Both the position numbers and the translations under genes were made by a program. A stretch of 64,000 bases of DNA from NCBI RefSeq assembly GCF_000415985.1, contig NZ_KE356561.1:1547487-1611486 (forward strand). The letters are read 5' to 3'. Below the pieces are notes generated by a model. The model was not told the DNA's origin and ran no database searches. It was given only the letters and a program-made list of their open reading frames with translations. The DNA is from Haloquadratum walsbyi J07HQW2. Lineage in GTDB: Archaea; Halobacteriota; Halobacteria; Halobacteriales; Haloferacaceae. Shown here one piece after another: positions 9,298 to 17,703 of the stretch (within the stretch, counting starts at the first letter, position 1; every line of letters starts with the position of its first letter).

Positions 9298-10070
9298 ATT
9301 GCTCCACCTCCAAGGTACGCTTCAAGCAACTCCTCATCCTGCTGTACCTCATCAGGATTCCCAACAGTCAGGATCTGTCCATTATGCATACCAATGACCG
9401 TATCGGAAATCGACATAATCGTCTGAATATCATGCTCAACGATCAGAAATGTCATTTCCTGATTGTTACGAAGCGACATTATTCTATCTAGCAGATGGTC
9501 TGTAAGATCGGGATTTACTCCCGCCATAGGCTCATCGAGTAAGAGCAAATCCGGATCCGACATCAACGACCGACCAAGTTCGAGTAACTTACGTTGTCCG
9601 CCTGAGAGATTTCCTGCATATTCATCACGGAGATCCCACAGTTCGATATACTTGAGTAGTTCTTCTGCTCGTTGCTGATGAGTTTGTTCGAAGTCACTGA
9701 CCCCTCGTGGCTCTGTGAGAAGCGATATCACGCTCTCACCCGGATTATTTTGTGCTCCAAGAAGCATATTATCCATGACAGTCATTCCGGCTAGTTCACG
9801 GGTCAGTTGGAATGTTCGAATTAGACCACGCTCTGCACGTTGCTCAGGTCGAAGGTCTGTGATATCGGCTCCATTAAACTGAATTGATCCGTCATCGACT
9901 TTATAAAACCCACTCATCAGATTGAATAATGTCGACTTTCCAGCACCATTTGGACCAATAAGTCCAGTGACCTCTCCGGACTCAACACTTACAGAGACAT
10001 CATCAACAGCAACCAACCCACCAAATGTCTTTGTCACGTTTTCAGCCTGAAGAATCGGTGTTCGACTCAT
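9294..10070 (-). CDS. livG: Branched-chain amino acid-type ABC transporter, ATP-binding protein LivG
   Basis: 258-residue ABC ATPase with Walker [10 protein letters not shown] at about residues 37-45, signature [13 protein letters not shown] near 153, and Walker [14 protein letters not shown]. The LivG subfamily is shown by the MAGVNP after Walker B and by the long helical insert containing [20 protein letters not shown]. It pairs with LivF on the cytoplasmic side of the LivH-LivM channel. Its start overlaps the livH stop by 4 nt and its stop overlaps the livF start, consistent with one polycistronic message. Composition matches the chromosomal surroundings, unlike the block at 13.7-16.8 kb. 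Confidence 0.92.
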   Translation of the reverse strand: MSRTPILQAENVTKTFGGLVAVDDVSVSVESGEVTGLIGPNGAGKSTLFNLMSGFYKVDDGSIQFNGADITDLRPEQRAERGLIRTFQLTRELAGMTVMDNMLLGAQNNPGESVISLLTEPRGVSDFEQTHQQRAEELLKYIELWDLRDEYAGNLSGGQRKLLELGRSLMSDPDLLLLDEPMAGVNPDLTDHLLDRIMSLRNNQEMTFLIVEHDIQTIMSISDTVIGMHNGQILTVGNPDEVQQDEELLEAYLGGGAI

Positions 10071-10927
10071 CGCGTTGCCTCTCCAAATAACCCATTTGGA
10101 CGGGTCAAAAGTCCAATTATCAATATGAGCAATGCAAATGCTGGCGTATATTCACTCGGAATGAAGATAATACTCAGATTCTGTCCGATACCCAAGGCGT
10201 ACCCTCCGACAACGGCACCAACTGGATCACCAATCCCTCCAAGGATAACAGCTGCAAAAATGGGAATCAGGAATAAGAATCCCATCGTCGGAGTGATATT
10301 TGAGTCGATCCCGAGCATCGTCCCTGCAATACCCGCAATAACCCCACCGATGAGTGAGACATAAATGACTAATCGTTTTGTGTTGATTCCTCGAATCCGG
10401 GCTAAATCTGTGTCATCTGATGCTGCCCGCATCGCGATTCCAATTCGGGTCTTATTGAGTATCAAGAAGACAAGTGCGAGAATGAGTACACTCAGTGTGA
10501 CGATGACGATTTGTGCTGGTAAGACCCGAATACCAAGGACAACTGGTGCCTCCCCGCTAATCTCATAGAAATATGTACTCCCACCATAGACAACTCGTAT
10601 CAAGTTACGTAACATAAACGCCACGCCAATTGAGACAACAAGCAAAACAACCGGGTCGCGGTCTGAGAACTGCTTGAAAACAACGCGATCGGTGATGACA
10701 GCGATTACTCCCGCACCAATCGCGCCAAGAGTAATCGCGAGAATGAATGGAACGTCAGCCCACTTTGCGCCGAGGGCAATATACGCTCCCCATGCTAGGT
10801 ACTCACCGTATGCGAGATTGATAAAATTAAGAAGACCAAATAAAAGGGTCAATCCTAACGCTGCAAGCGCGATGAGACTTCCAAGCACAACCCCATTCCA
10901 GAGTAGTTGTGGATCGAATGCAACCAT
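10067..10927 (-). CDS. livH: Branched-chain amino acid-type ABC transporter permease LivH
   Basis: 286-residue polytopic membrane protein. The N-terminus (WNGVVLGSLIALAALGLTLLF, read in part) and the following FGLLNFINLAYGEYLAWGAY are the hallmark first helices of LivH permeases. The EAA-like cytoplasmic segment RIGIAMRAASDDTDLARIRG lies at about 175-195. Eight or so hydrophobic stretches follow one another to the C-terminus. The frame is open 30 nt upstream, but the ATG at 10927 starts one base after the livM stop and gives the usual N-terminus. It forms the transport path with LivM. Confidence 0.9.
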   Translation of the reverse strand: MVAFDPQLLWNGVVLGSLIALAALGLTLLFGLLNFINLAYGEYLAWGAYIALGAKWADVPFILAITLGAIGAGVIAVITDRVVFKQFSDRDPVVLLVVSIGVAFMLRNLIRVVYGGSTYFYEISGEAPVVLGIRVLPAQIVIVTLSVLILALVFLILNKTRIGIAMRAASDDTDLARIRGINTKRLVIYVSLIGGVIAGIAGTMLGIDSNITPTMGFLFLIPIFAAVILGGIGDPVGAVVGGYALGIGQNLSIIFIPSEYTPAFALLILIIGLLTRPNGLFGEATR

Positions 10928-10928
10928 A

Positions 10929-11894
10929 TTAGTTTTCCTCCATACCAGCAAGCGCACGTTCTTTGTTGCCTAATAGTCCCTCTGGTCGGTAATATAGAAT
11001 AAGCACGAGCAATGCACCGATAATGATGAGCCGGATATACGGAAGCTTGCTGCCCAGAGGAACATCACTCGGAATAAACCTCGTGGCTTGTCGAATGAGA
11101 GTAATGAGTGTCATGCCGGTGATTGCACCGAGATAACTGCCGGCGCCCCCAATGATGACCGCAGCCCAAATAGAGAACGTGAGGTCGGGTGTGAACATCG
11201 TCGGTTGTAATGCGAATATAAAGTGTGCCCACAACGACCCAGCAAGCCCCGCAACGGCGGCACCGAGTCCAAATGATTTGAGCTTGAACTGCATGGTATT
11301 ACGTCCAAGTGCTTTTGGGACATCCTCATCCTCGCGGATCGCATGAAGCACTCGCCCGAATGGACTATTTGCAAGGTAACGAAAGGTGAGATAACACGCG
11401 ATGAGAACGACTAGCACAAACAGAAAGTAATAGACTCCATATGGGAGCATGCTTGGAAGTGTCCCCTCAAGTGGGCGTGGGATATTTTTCAGTGTTTGCT
11501 GACCACTTGTGAGCCATCCCTCATTTGAAATCCCAAGTCGAAGGATCTCAGCTCCTGCAAGGGTTACAATGGCAAGATAGTCACCGTCTAATCGGACGCT
11601 TGTGGCACCGATGAGCACACCTGCTACTCCAGCAAGGATTGTTGCAGTTATCATACCAACAACAATCGGGAAGTCGAAACCGATGATCCGGTTGGCAAGT
11701 AAGCCGGAACCGGAACCGGAGGCTGGTGTCGTCAAAATTGCAGACGTATATGCACCGATCGCAAAAAATCCCGCGTGAGCAAAATTCAATAAGCCAGTAT
11801 CGCCCCAGTGCATGTTCATCCCGATAGCCAGGATCGAATATATGCCTGCGATATTAGCAACAAGGACAAGAAGTTGAAGCGAAATAACTCCCAT
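10929..11894 (-). CDS. livM: Branched-chain amino acid-type ABC transporter permease LivM
   Basis: About 321 residues, polytopic. The LivM signature region GMNMHWGDTGLLNFAHAGFF (about 25-44) and the loop FGRVLHAIREDEDVPKALGR, equivalent to the EAA coupling helix, are clear. The start at 11894 (MGVISLQ) is favoured over the longer frame from 11924, because the ten extra residues (rich in Cys, Arg and Lys) do not fit a LivM N-terminus. It partners LivH. The 83-bp gap before livK may hold a weak promoter or processing site; otherwise the gene belongs to the operon that starts at livK. Confidence 0.9.
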   Translation of the reverse strand: MGVISLQLLVLVANIAGIYSILAIGMNMHWGDTGLLNFAHAGFFAIGAYTSAILTTPASGSGSGLLANRIIGFDFPIVVGMITATILAGVAGVLIGATSVRLDGDYLAIVTLAGAEILRLGISNEGWLTSGQQTLKNIPRPLEGTLPSMLPYGVYYFLFVLVVLIACYLTFRYLANSPFGRVLHAIREDEDVPKALGRNTMQFKLKSFGLGAAVAGLAGSLWAHFIFALQPTMFTPDLTFSIWAAVIIGGAGSYLGAITGMTLITLIRQATRFIPSDVPLGSKLPYIRLIIIGALLVLILYYRPEGLLGNKERALAGMEEN

Positions 11895-12007
11895 TTTTAT
11901 CTTACACCTACAGGGGTTGTACAACTATGTTGGATATGTGTTACTATGTTCATGATCCGCTGGATAAATACAAATTAGATATCAATACAGGCGATCCCTC
12001 GGTGGGA

Positions 12008-13339
12008 TTAGTAGACTTCCTGTAGTGTTGATGCTTCGTATGTCGTCACTGGGTTCCACTCGCCATCCTGCGCTTGAACAACATTAAATGGTCCAACGAC
12101 ATTTCCATTCTCATCAAAGTTTTGTGGGTTTGATGCTCCGGTGTAATTTATTTCATCGCCGTTAGCCAGTGCTTCCTTCCCCTCCGCAAAGGTTGTCACC
12201 TCTGTGCCTGGTGGTGTTGCGACCTTTGGCAGATGCTCTGGGATGACACTTCGGGATACCTCTCCGGCTGACTGGAACGCCAATGCAAATAGATTCGCAG
12301 CATCATAGGCTGCTGCAGAGAATGTCCCTGGTGGTTCGCCGTGCATTTCCTCAAAGGATGCAACGAACTGGTCATTTGCGGGACCTGCAGCGGGTGCTTG
12401 TCCAATCATTCCCTCCATGACCTCAGCACCAGCCGTTTCAATGAATCCTGGTGTGAGGACGTCATTTCCAAGTGCGAGATTAAATTCCTCCTTTGCACCT
12501 AACTCATCGTAATTTTTCATGAATAATCCACTCACCTCGGTCGCAGCAGTCATCTGAACGAAATCGACGTCCATCTGCTGAAGTTCTTGAATCTGGCTTC
12601 GGTAATCACTCGCATTTATTGGAAGCGGAACCTCGCCAACGATTGATCCACCAAGAGATTTGAAGGCTTCTCCAACCGATGCGGAGAAACTCTGTGAGCC
12701 CTTGTCGTTCTTGTACGCGAGTGCCATTTTTTCATGTCCAAGGTCTTCATATGCGTACTTGCCTGCGGCAGCCCCACCGACAGCGTCGCTCGGAACTGAG
12801 CGCCACAACCACTCACCTCCGGTGTCATCAAGTTGGATGGTCCCTGCCATGACGGTATTGACTGGCACTTCGTTGTTTTGTATTGGCTGAATAAGATTCG
12901 GCATGACGGAACTTGACGGACCGATTATTGCCGGAACACCTGCTGAATCAAGTGTCTGAAGACCGCTCAATGCCTGTTGTGGATCGGTGGCTGAGTCCTG
13001 TTCGTTCGCCTCAAGAGACATTCCACCGAGAATCCCAGCTTCCTCTATTTCAGAAAACGCAAGATTATATGCTGGTTTTGTGTTCGATGCAATCCAGTCA
13101 AATCCACCAGTGAACGGTTGCAAAGCACCGATGGTGAGTGTTCCGTCATCACCACCCATCGTTCCGCCGTCACTAGCCTCGGTGTCGGTATCAGTGTTCG
13201 TATCATCACTGCCACCACCGTCACCATTACTGCTCCCACTGCACCCTGCGAGAAGCACTGTTCCTGCTGTGCCAAGTCCCTTCAGGTATGTTCGTCGATT
13301 GGCTATGCGCTGTGTTTTGTTTTCATTTTCGCTTGACAT
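12008..13339 (-). CDS. livK: Amino acid/amide ABC transporter substrate-binding lipoprotein (Tat-exported)
   Basis: 443 residues. The N-terminus has a twin-arginine motif (NRRTYLKG, about residues 14-21), a hydrophobic stretch and a lipobox LLAGC, followed by a Gly/Ser/Asp-rich tether: a Tat-exported lipoprotein, as is usual in haloarchaea. The mature part is a type I periplasmic-binding fold of the Leu/Ile/Val and AmiC type (LTIGALQPFTGGFDWIASNT; PAIIGPSSSVMPNLIQPIQN). It captures the substrate outside the cell for LivHMGF; the substrate could be branched-chain amino acids, amides or urea. The start at 13339 is favoured over 13351 because a TATA box lies 28 bp before it. First gene of the operon. 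Confidence 0.9.
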   Translation of the reverse strand: MSSENENKTQRIANRRTYLKGLGTAGTVLLAGCSGSSNGDGGGSDDTNTDTDTEASDGGTMGGDDGTLTIGALQPFTGGFDWIASNTKPAYNLAFSEIEEAGILGGMSLEANEQDSATDPQQALSGLQTLDSAGVPAIIGPSSSVMPNLIQPIQNNEVPVNTVMAGTIQLDDTGGEWLWRSVPSDAVGGAAAGKYAYEDLGHEKMALAYKNDKGSQSFSASVGEAFKSLGGSIVGEVPLPINASDYRSQIQELQQMDVDFVQMTAATEVSGLFMKNYDELGAKEEFNLALGNDVLTPGFIETAGAEVMEGMIGQAPAAGPANDQFVASFEEMHGEPPGTFSAAAYDAANLFALAFQSAGEVSRSVIPEHLPKVATPPGTEVTTFAEGKEALANGDEINYTGASNPQNFDENGNVVGPFNVVQAQDGEWNPVTTYEASTLQEVY

Positions 13340-13361
13340 ACTACATAACATTCATGATTTA

Positions 13362-13372
13362 AGGTTATACTT
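13362..13372 (-). promoter_or_regulatory. TATA box of the liv operon
   Basis: On the minus strand this reads AGTATAACCTT, centred about 28 bp upstream of the livK ATG at 13339. The spacing supports a leaderless livK message and the shorter N-terminus. Confidence 0.5.
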
Positions 13373-13827
13373 TGTGGTTTGCGTCTTCAAATATAACTCA
13401 AATAACATTCTCTTTTAATGTTATTCATGAGCTTACATCTCGGGCAGTTCCTGCGTGCTATCGTAGCCGTATTGATTATACAAGATTGTATCAAATATAC
13501 GATACATTTTAGATTAAACCGACAGTACACCTCGACAGCTATTATCGAGTTTCCAGAGACGCTTTTGAGAGCAAACTCTAAGTATAGACTGTGTCGATCC
13601 CAGACCAGCAGAACATTCAAATTCTCTGTGTTAATACTAATTCACGGTTCACTCAGTATTCGTACTATGGATGTGGCGTCTCCGTTTTCTGTCTGGGGTC
13701 TGTGATCCTGGTCGTGTTCTGTCATGTGGTATGTGTTATATTGATCGTTGGGTTGTGGGGGGCTGTTTAGGACCTGTCTGTGGAACCTGACGTCAGGATG
13801 GTCAAAACCCTCCAACTGTCAGACTAG

Positions 13828-13855
13828 TTTATAAATGTGTCTTACGATATGTAAG
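13828..13855 (+). promoter_or_regulatory. Promoter with inverted-repeat operator
   Basis: TTTATAAATG at 13828-13837 is a good archaeal TATA box. It is followed at once by the inverted repeat CTTAC-GATAT-GTAAG (13841-13855), which lies between the TATA box and the expected transcription start near 13857. In archaea a protein bound there blocks polymerase recruitment, so this looks like a repressor operator for the gene at 13950. The binding protein is unknown. Confidence 0.45.
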
Positions 13856-13949
13856 ATAAATGGTATAATTTTGACACCACACGACACAGACAACAGCAAA
13901 AACCAGCAAACACCGGGAAGCGGTCCAGCGGTAGCCCCACCGGCTCACG

Positions 13950-14510
13950 ATGAAGCGAGACCTCGAGTTCGAGGAACGCCTCGACAAGAAGGCACTGGAA
14001 CGGTTCGGACCCCAGACCGTCCAGGCACTGCGCCGAAACCGGGAAAACGCCCACGGAGGCACCTACACCGAGGTAATCGCAGAGCAGTGTCAGGGCGACG
14101 ATATCGAACCCGGTGACCTCTCCCGCGAGGAGAAACCCGAGTTGGTGCTCGAAAACATCAGCGAGCAGGCTCACAACCTGGGAATCCCAAGAGCGGCAGA
14201 GAAATCGATGCAGCGCTACGAACACGCCGAGAAAGCGTACGAACTCCTCAACGAGGCGTACCAGGAACTCAGCCAGGCTGGTCGCTTCAAACTCGCCGAC
14301 AGAACAGAAGTCCTCATCAAGAACCTGCTGATGAAAAGCGCCGATCAACACCCAGAGGTCGACCAGCGAGCATCTCCCCCACAGAATAACAAGCCCGGGA
14401 CCAGCTCCCATCTGAGCGGGAGAGAGACCGGTTCTATATCAATGGGAACAACAACCTGTGCGCCACGTTCACCCGTGCCGGGTATGTACTCGGGTTGTAG
14501 TGGGCGTTAG
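13950..14510 (+). CDS. Unrecognised protein of the integrative element
   Basis: 186 codons. Residues 1-130 are highly charged and mostly helical (FEERLDKKALERFGPQTVQA; AEKAYELLNEAYQELSQAGR), with Arg/Lys/Glu-rich codons and a GC content well above the neighbouring liv operon. After about residue 140 the sequence turns into Ser/Pro/Gly-rich text with no structure. In the next frame (about 14405-14500) a more protein-like ending (ERERDRFYINGNNN) runs to a TAG at 14498-14500, so a frameshift may have replaced the native C-terminus. I do not recognise the family. Position beside an Orc1 relic and an integrase relic suggests a plasmid or virus accessory protein. Confidence 0.5.
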   Translation: MKRDLEFEERLDKKALERFGPQTVQALRRNRENAHGGTYTEVIAEQCQGDDIEPGDLSREEKPELVLENISEQAHNLGIPRAAEKSMQRYEHAEKAYELLNEAYQELSQAGRFKLADRTEVLIKNLLMKSADQHPEVDQRASPPQNNKPGTSSHLSGRETGSISMGTTTCAPRSPVPGMYSGCSGR

Positions 14511-14627
14511 TTGTTTACCAGGCTCATTTTGATTATGTTTGTTTTGTGCGGCGCCAGGTGTTACACGGGGACGAGGGAGGCTGTGTTTCGAATTGATTTT
14601 CTTGATTACTGCTGTTTTGCGGGCTGA

Positions 14628-15526
14628 TTGTTTTGTTTTCATTCAAAATGCGGGGGTATTCCTAGTTTAAATCGGTCGGTGTTCCGGTGTCTGGCATCGA
14701 AGAGGGAGCTAGTTGTGTTTGACAAGTCGAGGACGTCGGGAGTGTTACGTTCTGAAACCTATTTGGCGAGAGGTTTCACGCCACAGGAGCCAGTGGGTCG
14801 CAGCGATGAGATCAGCTGGGTTGCTGAGGCTGTGAAGCCGTTGACTCGAAATGAGAGTGGGGAATCTGCTGGTTCATGGACCGGCTGGTGCCGGGAAGAC
14901 GACCTGTGTGCGTCATGTGTTCGAGCAGCTGGAGGATGAGACCTCAACCAGGGCGATATATATCAACTGCCGGCAGTACAACATCCGGTCCTCTCTCCTC
15001 ACGGAACTGCTGATCGAGATTGGATATCCGGCGCTGAGGAAGGGTCGTCCGGTGGATGGGATACTGTCGCGGTTGCAGGAGTTTATCCGGAAGAATCGGA
15101 GCGGTGTGGCTATTGCATTGGATGAGCTCGACTGTTTAGGCGACCAGACTGAGGTGGTGTATAACTTGGAGATGTTGAGTAGCAGCATCGAGAAGGACAT
15201 AGGTTTGATGATGGTGCCGAACCGGGATCCACGTCAGCTCTGGTCTGATCTAAGAAGCGAGAGCCGTCTAGACTGCTCGATACTATGCTTCGATCCTTAT
15301 TCGGAGGCGGAGTTTGTCGATATTTTTAATCAGCGTGTGACGCAGGCTTTTCGACCTGGAGTTGTCGAGGACGGGATTGTGGAGGTGATCGCTGAGCAGG
15401 TGGCTCCGGACAGCGGGGACTGCCGAGAAGCTCGGGTCGGCTGCTGAACTTCGGTAGGTGGCGGACAGAAATGGGCTGGGTGATATCGGTGTTGAGCAGT
15501 ACAACGAGTTCCGTAACCGGGGCTGA
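14628..15526 (+). pseudogene. Broken Orc1/Cdc6-type replication initiator
   Basis: AAA+ initiator pieces are spread over different frames. The first (to about 14850) reads ETYLARGFTPQEPVGRSDEI, the usual N-terminal linker of haloarchaeal Orc proteins. A frameshift near 14845 leads into the frame of 14851-15447 with NLLVHGPAGAGKTT (Walker A), IALDELDCLG (Walker B) and the sensor region MMVPNRDPRQLWSDLRSESR. It ends early after PDSGDCREARVGC; traces such as VADRNGLGDIGVEQYNEF continue in another frame to about 15526, with a stop in between. The C-terminal winged helix that binds origin DNA is absent. It once probably started replication of an integrated plasmid. The exact start cannot be set. 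Confidence 0.8.
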
Positions 15527-15554
15527 ACTGGAGAGGAATCCCTGTGTTAGTTTT

Positions 15555-16661
15555 TCAGCCCATTCTGTCGAGGGCGTCTCGTCGGTCTTTGACTGGTGCC
15601 TGGTCGTATCGCATTGTGGTGCGTTCGTCTTCATAGCGTAGTTGTGTTTGTGTGGCTGCGAGTCCTTCTTGTCGTGTCATTTGTGTGCCGACTGAGTGCC
15701 GGATTATGTACCAGGTCATGTCCCGGTTCTCATAGCTTATGTCGGCTTCGTCGCACAGGTTTTTCATCAGGTAGCTGAGTGAGTTGCTGTTGTATGGGTT
15801 GCCTCTGCGCGTGAGCCAGATTTCGTCCCTGCCGTCGTATTTTTCATGTTGGCTGCGTTCCTCCAGCCATTTTTGAGTGCGGTGGTGGTTCTGTCGGTTA
15901 GTGCGGCGACCCAGTTGTTCGTGTTTTTGATGGAGTCTTTTTTCGGTATACGGAGCACGTTGTTTTCGAGGTCTATCCAGTCGGTGACGGTTCTTTCGAC
16001 TTCTACGGGTCTTAGTCCCGCGTCTAGACTGGTCCAGACGAGCGATGGGAATTTGTAGCTGTTTGCTTGTTTCCAGTGTTTTTTTGACCTGGGTTTTCGG
16101 GAGTTCAAATCTTCGTGTGAGGTGGGCTTTCCATTTATCGCGTTCCTGGGCTGTCAGGTTGGAATAGCTGGGTATGGATCGGTAGTTTAGGGCGGCTTCT
16201 CTGATCTGTATTCGTTCTTGTTCTGAGACGAAGTCTCGTGGTTGGTGGGTGGATCCGGAGTCGTAGTAACTGATCTCAGGGTCCCATTCTTGGGTTCCGC
16301 GGCGGTGCCTCCGGTATTTCATCTCGCGCTTAACGGACTTCTGGAGACTTGTTTTGTAGGATTGCTGCCAGTCTTTGACCGCGATGTGTTGCATGAACTG
16401 GTCTGCGTGATCGGTGGTGATCTGTAGTGTGTATCCGTCTTCTACCTGGTCCTAGATGAAGCGGTGGAATTTATCGATCTGGTAGACAGCGGTTTTGACG
16501 GTGTAGTTGCTGTATCCCTGTGCTTTGTCGGGTTTCTTTCCGACGTTGAGCAGCCAGTCCACCAGTTGCTGCATGTATGCTTGGTAGTCGGTGTGTTGTC
16601 TGTCTTCGAGTCGTGATTTGGTCTTATCTGGTACTGCGTTGATTTCGTGGTTGTCGGACAT
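15555..16661 (-). pseudogene. Decayed tyrosine recombinase (integrase) beside tRNA-His
   Basis: An ATG at 16661 (MSDNHEINAV) opens an N-terminal SAM-like core-binding domain (YMQQLVDWLLNVGKK; IDKFHRFI). An in-frame TAG at 16452-16454 then replaces what was probably a Trp codon (FHRFI-stop-DQVEDGY). The frame continues to a T7 run (16079-16085 on the plus strand), moves to the frame holding the catalytic box SLDAGLRPVEVERTVTDWID, and returns at a T5 run (15870-15874) to the frame with WYIIRHSVGTQMTRQ and the nucleophile region TTMRYDQAP. So R, RH and Y of the catalytic set survive, but in broken frames. Its place next to the tRNA is typical of the integrase that made the insertion. Confidence 0.88.
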
Positions 16662-16800
16662 ATGAAAGTGTTTTAGCCCTGATACTTTTAGTAGGTCTGC
16701 GCCGTCCTGCGGTTTTGATGTGATAGCTTTTCGGCAGCCGTGAACGGAATGTTGACTCTCACTGAACAACCTAGAAAAACGCCGTACAGCACCGGTAGAA

Positions 16801-16873
16801 GTCCGGGTGCGAGAATCGAACCCGCGTCTCAGCCTCCACAAGGCTGAAGGATAACCACTACCCTAACCCGGAC
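16801..16873 (-). tRNA. tRNA-His (GTG anticodon)
   Basis: Read on the minus strand, the sequence folds as a cloverleaf. The acceptor stem is GTCCGGGT paired with ACCCGGAC over 8 bp, including the extra G(-1):C73 pair that identifies tRNA-His and is here encoded in the gene. The anticodon stem-loop CAGCC-TTGTGGA-GGCTG gives anticodon GTG, and the T-arm is GCGGGTTCGATTCTCGC. No intron is present and CCA is not encoded. The 3' half is repeated at 8136-8178. Confidence 0.95.
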
Positions 16874-17060
16874 ACTGTGTATGCACATATTAATACCTTT
16901 GTTGAAGTAAAATACGTTACGACTTAGCTGTAAGTCGTTTCAACGCTATGCACTCTATTTTTGCGTATGTGCCTATCACTGTGTCTGCACATGCAGTTTA
17001 ATACTAATAAGTTATCCATCGACGTGTTTTTGCACCGTACAGTGTAATTTATTTATAACT

Positions 17061-17516
17061 ATGGCTATCACTGATAAGGTATATCTCAAAAACCACAGAC
17101 AGATTGTATCACAGCTAGATACGTCGATTCCCAAAGGAGCATTCAAGGGGGCAACAATTGACGTATTATATTCGGGAGACGGGCTCACGAAGCTTGACGA
17201 TACAACTCGTGATCGACTACTCGATTTCGCGGAGGATTTTCTTGACCCTGAACAACCAGAAGATCTCTACACGGGATATCCAGAACGACAGTTCATGTCG
17301 TATTTGCTTGAACTTCGTGCACAGGGGCTCAATCCAGATGCAATTGTGGACGTAATGACCGATGAATATTTTCTCTACGCATATCCTGGTGACATACTCT
17401 CATTTTTAGATAGTGCAGTTCGGACCATCGAAGCTGCTGAGACACTTGCTGATGTCGATGGAAATACCGAGACAGAAGAAAAGCTCCACGAGGCTCGGGT
17501 CGTTCTTTCATCATAA
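17061..17516 (+). CDS. Unrecognised acidic protein, probably conserved in haloarchaea
   Basis: 151 residues, soluble, acidic and helical, with no signal peptide or metal-binding pattern. Distinct stretches are YLKNHRQIVSQLDTSIPKGA, FLDPEQPEDLYTGYPERQFM and YLLELRAQGLNPDAIVDVMT, followed by a segment rich in Tyr/Phe (DEYFLYAYPGDILSFLDSAV). Codon use resembles the chromosome and the frame is clean, so I take it as a real gene. I do not recognise the family and assign no function. It lies just outside the tRNA-His boundary, transcribed away from the tRNA, and is convergent with the RHH gene; the microsatellite lies between them. Confidence 0.75.
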   Translation: MAITDKVYLKNHRQIVSQLDTSIPKGAFKGATIDVLYSGDGLTKLDDTTRDRLLDFAEDFLDPEQPEDLYTGYPERQFMSYLLELRAQGLNPDAIVDVMTDEYFLYAYPGDILSFLDSAVRTIEAAETLADVDGNTETEEKLHEARVVLSS

Positions 17517-17550
17517 TTGATAACTCAAACGAATAAAACTAAACTAAATT

Positions 17551-17601
17551 ACAGTACAGTACAGTACAGTACAGTACAGTACAGTACAGTACAGTACAGT
17601 A
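17551..17601. repeat. (ACAGT)10 pentanucleotide microsatellite
   Basis: Ten perfect tandem copies of ACAGT (17551-17600) plus one base, in the gap between the convergent genes at 17061 and 17704. Pure pentamer runs of this length are rare in archaea and change length easily by slippage. No coding frame crosses it, so copy number would affect only transcript 3' ends. Confidence 0.97.
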
Positions 17602-17703
17602 GAGAGCTGATCTCCTCTTATCGCTGAAAGACATAGTCCTCTCTATAATCAGCGTCGTAGCTTCAACGTACGCGTGAAAGAATCTGCTATTTCTGTGATA
17701 TAC

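Larger units (their letters stand above)
13352..13949. other. Intergenic region with a composition change and a palindrome
   Basis: The first part (to about 13650) is AT-rich, like the surrounding chromosome, and holds the liv promoter. From about 13650 rightward the DNA is GC- and G-richer, which continues to about 16640 and marks the edge of a foreign block. A perfect 12-bp palindrome, CCTGACGTCAGG, lies at 13786-13797. No gene was recognised up to 13950. Confidence 0.5.
8136..16873. mobile_element. Remnant integrative element at tRNA-His
   Basis: Bounds: the degenerate tRNA-His 3' copy (left) and the intact tRNA-His (right), in direct orientation. The right part holds an integrase pseudogene next to the tRNA, an Orc1/Cdc6 pseudogene and an unknown charged protein, all GC-richer than the chromosome. 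The left part holds an intact liv operon of normal composition. The simplest reading is an old integrated plasmid or provirus that has lost replication and excision. Whether the liv operon was cargo, or was brought between the ends by a later event, cannot be decided from the sequence. Confidence 0.65.

Noticed and set aside
16452-16454. In-frame TAG in the integrase, and TAG in tnpB at 53208-53210, read as pyrrolysine or programmed readthrough
   Set aside because: Both genes show further decay (frameshifts; altered zinc ligand), both are mobile-element genes, and no pyrrolysine genes are in the window.
17551-17601. Tandem repeat as a CRISPR array
   Set aside because: Units are 5 bp with no spacers; it is a microsatellite.
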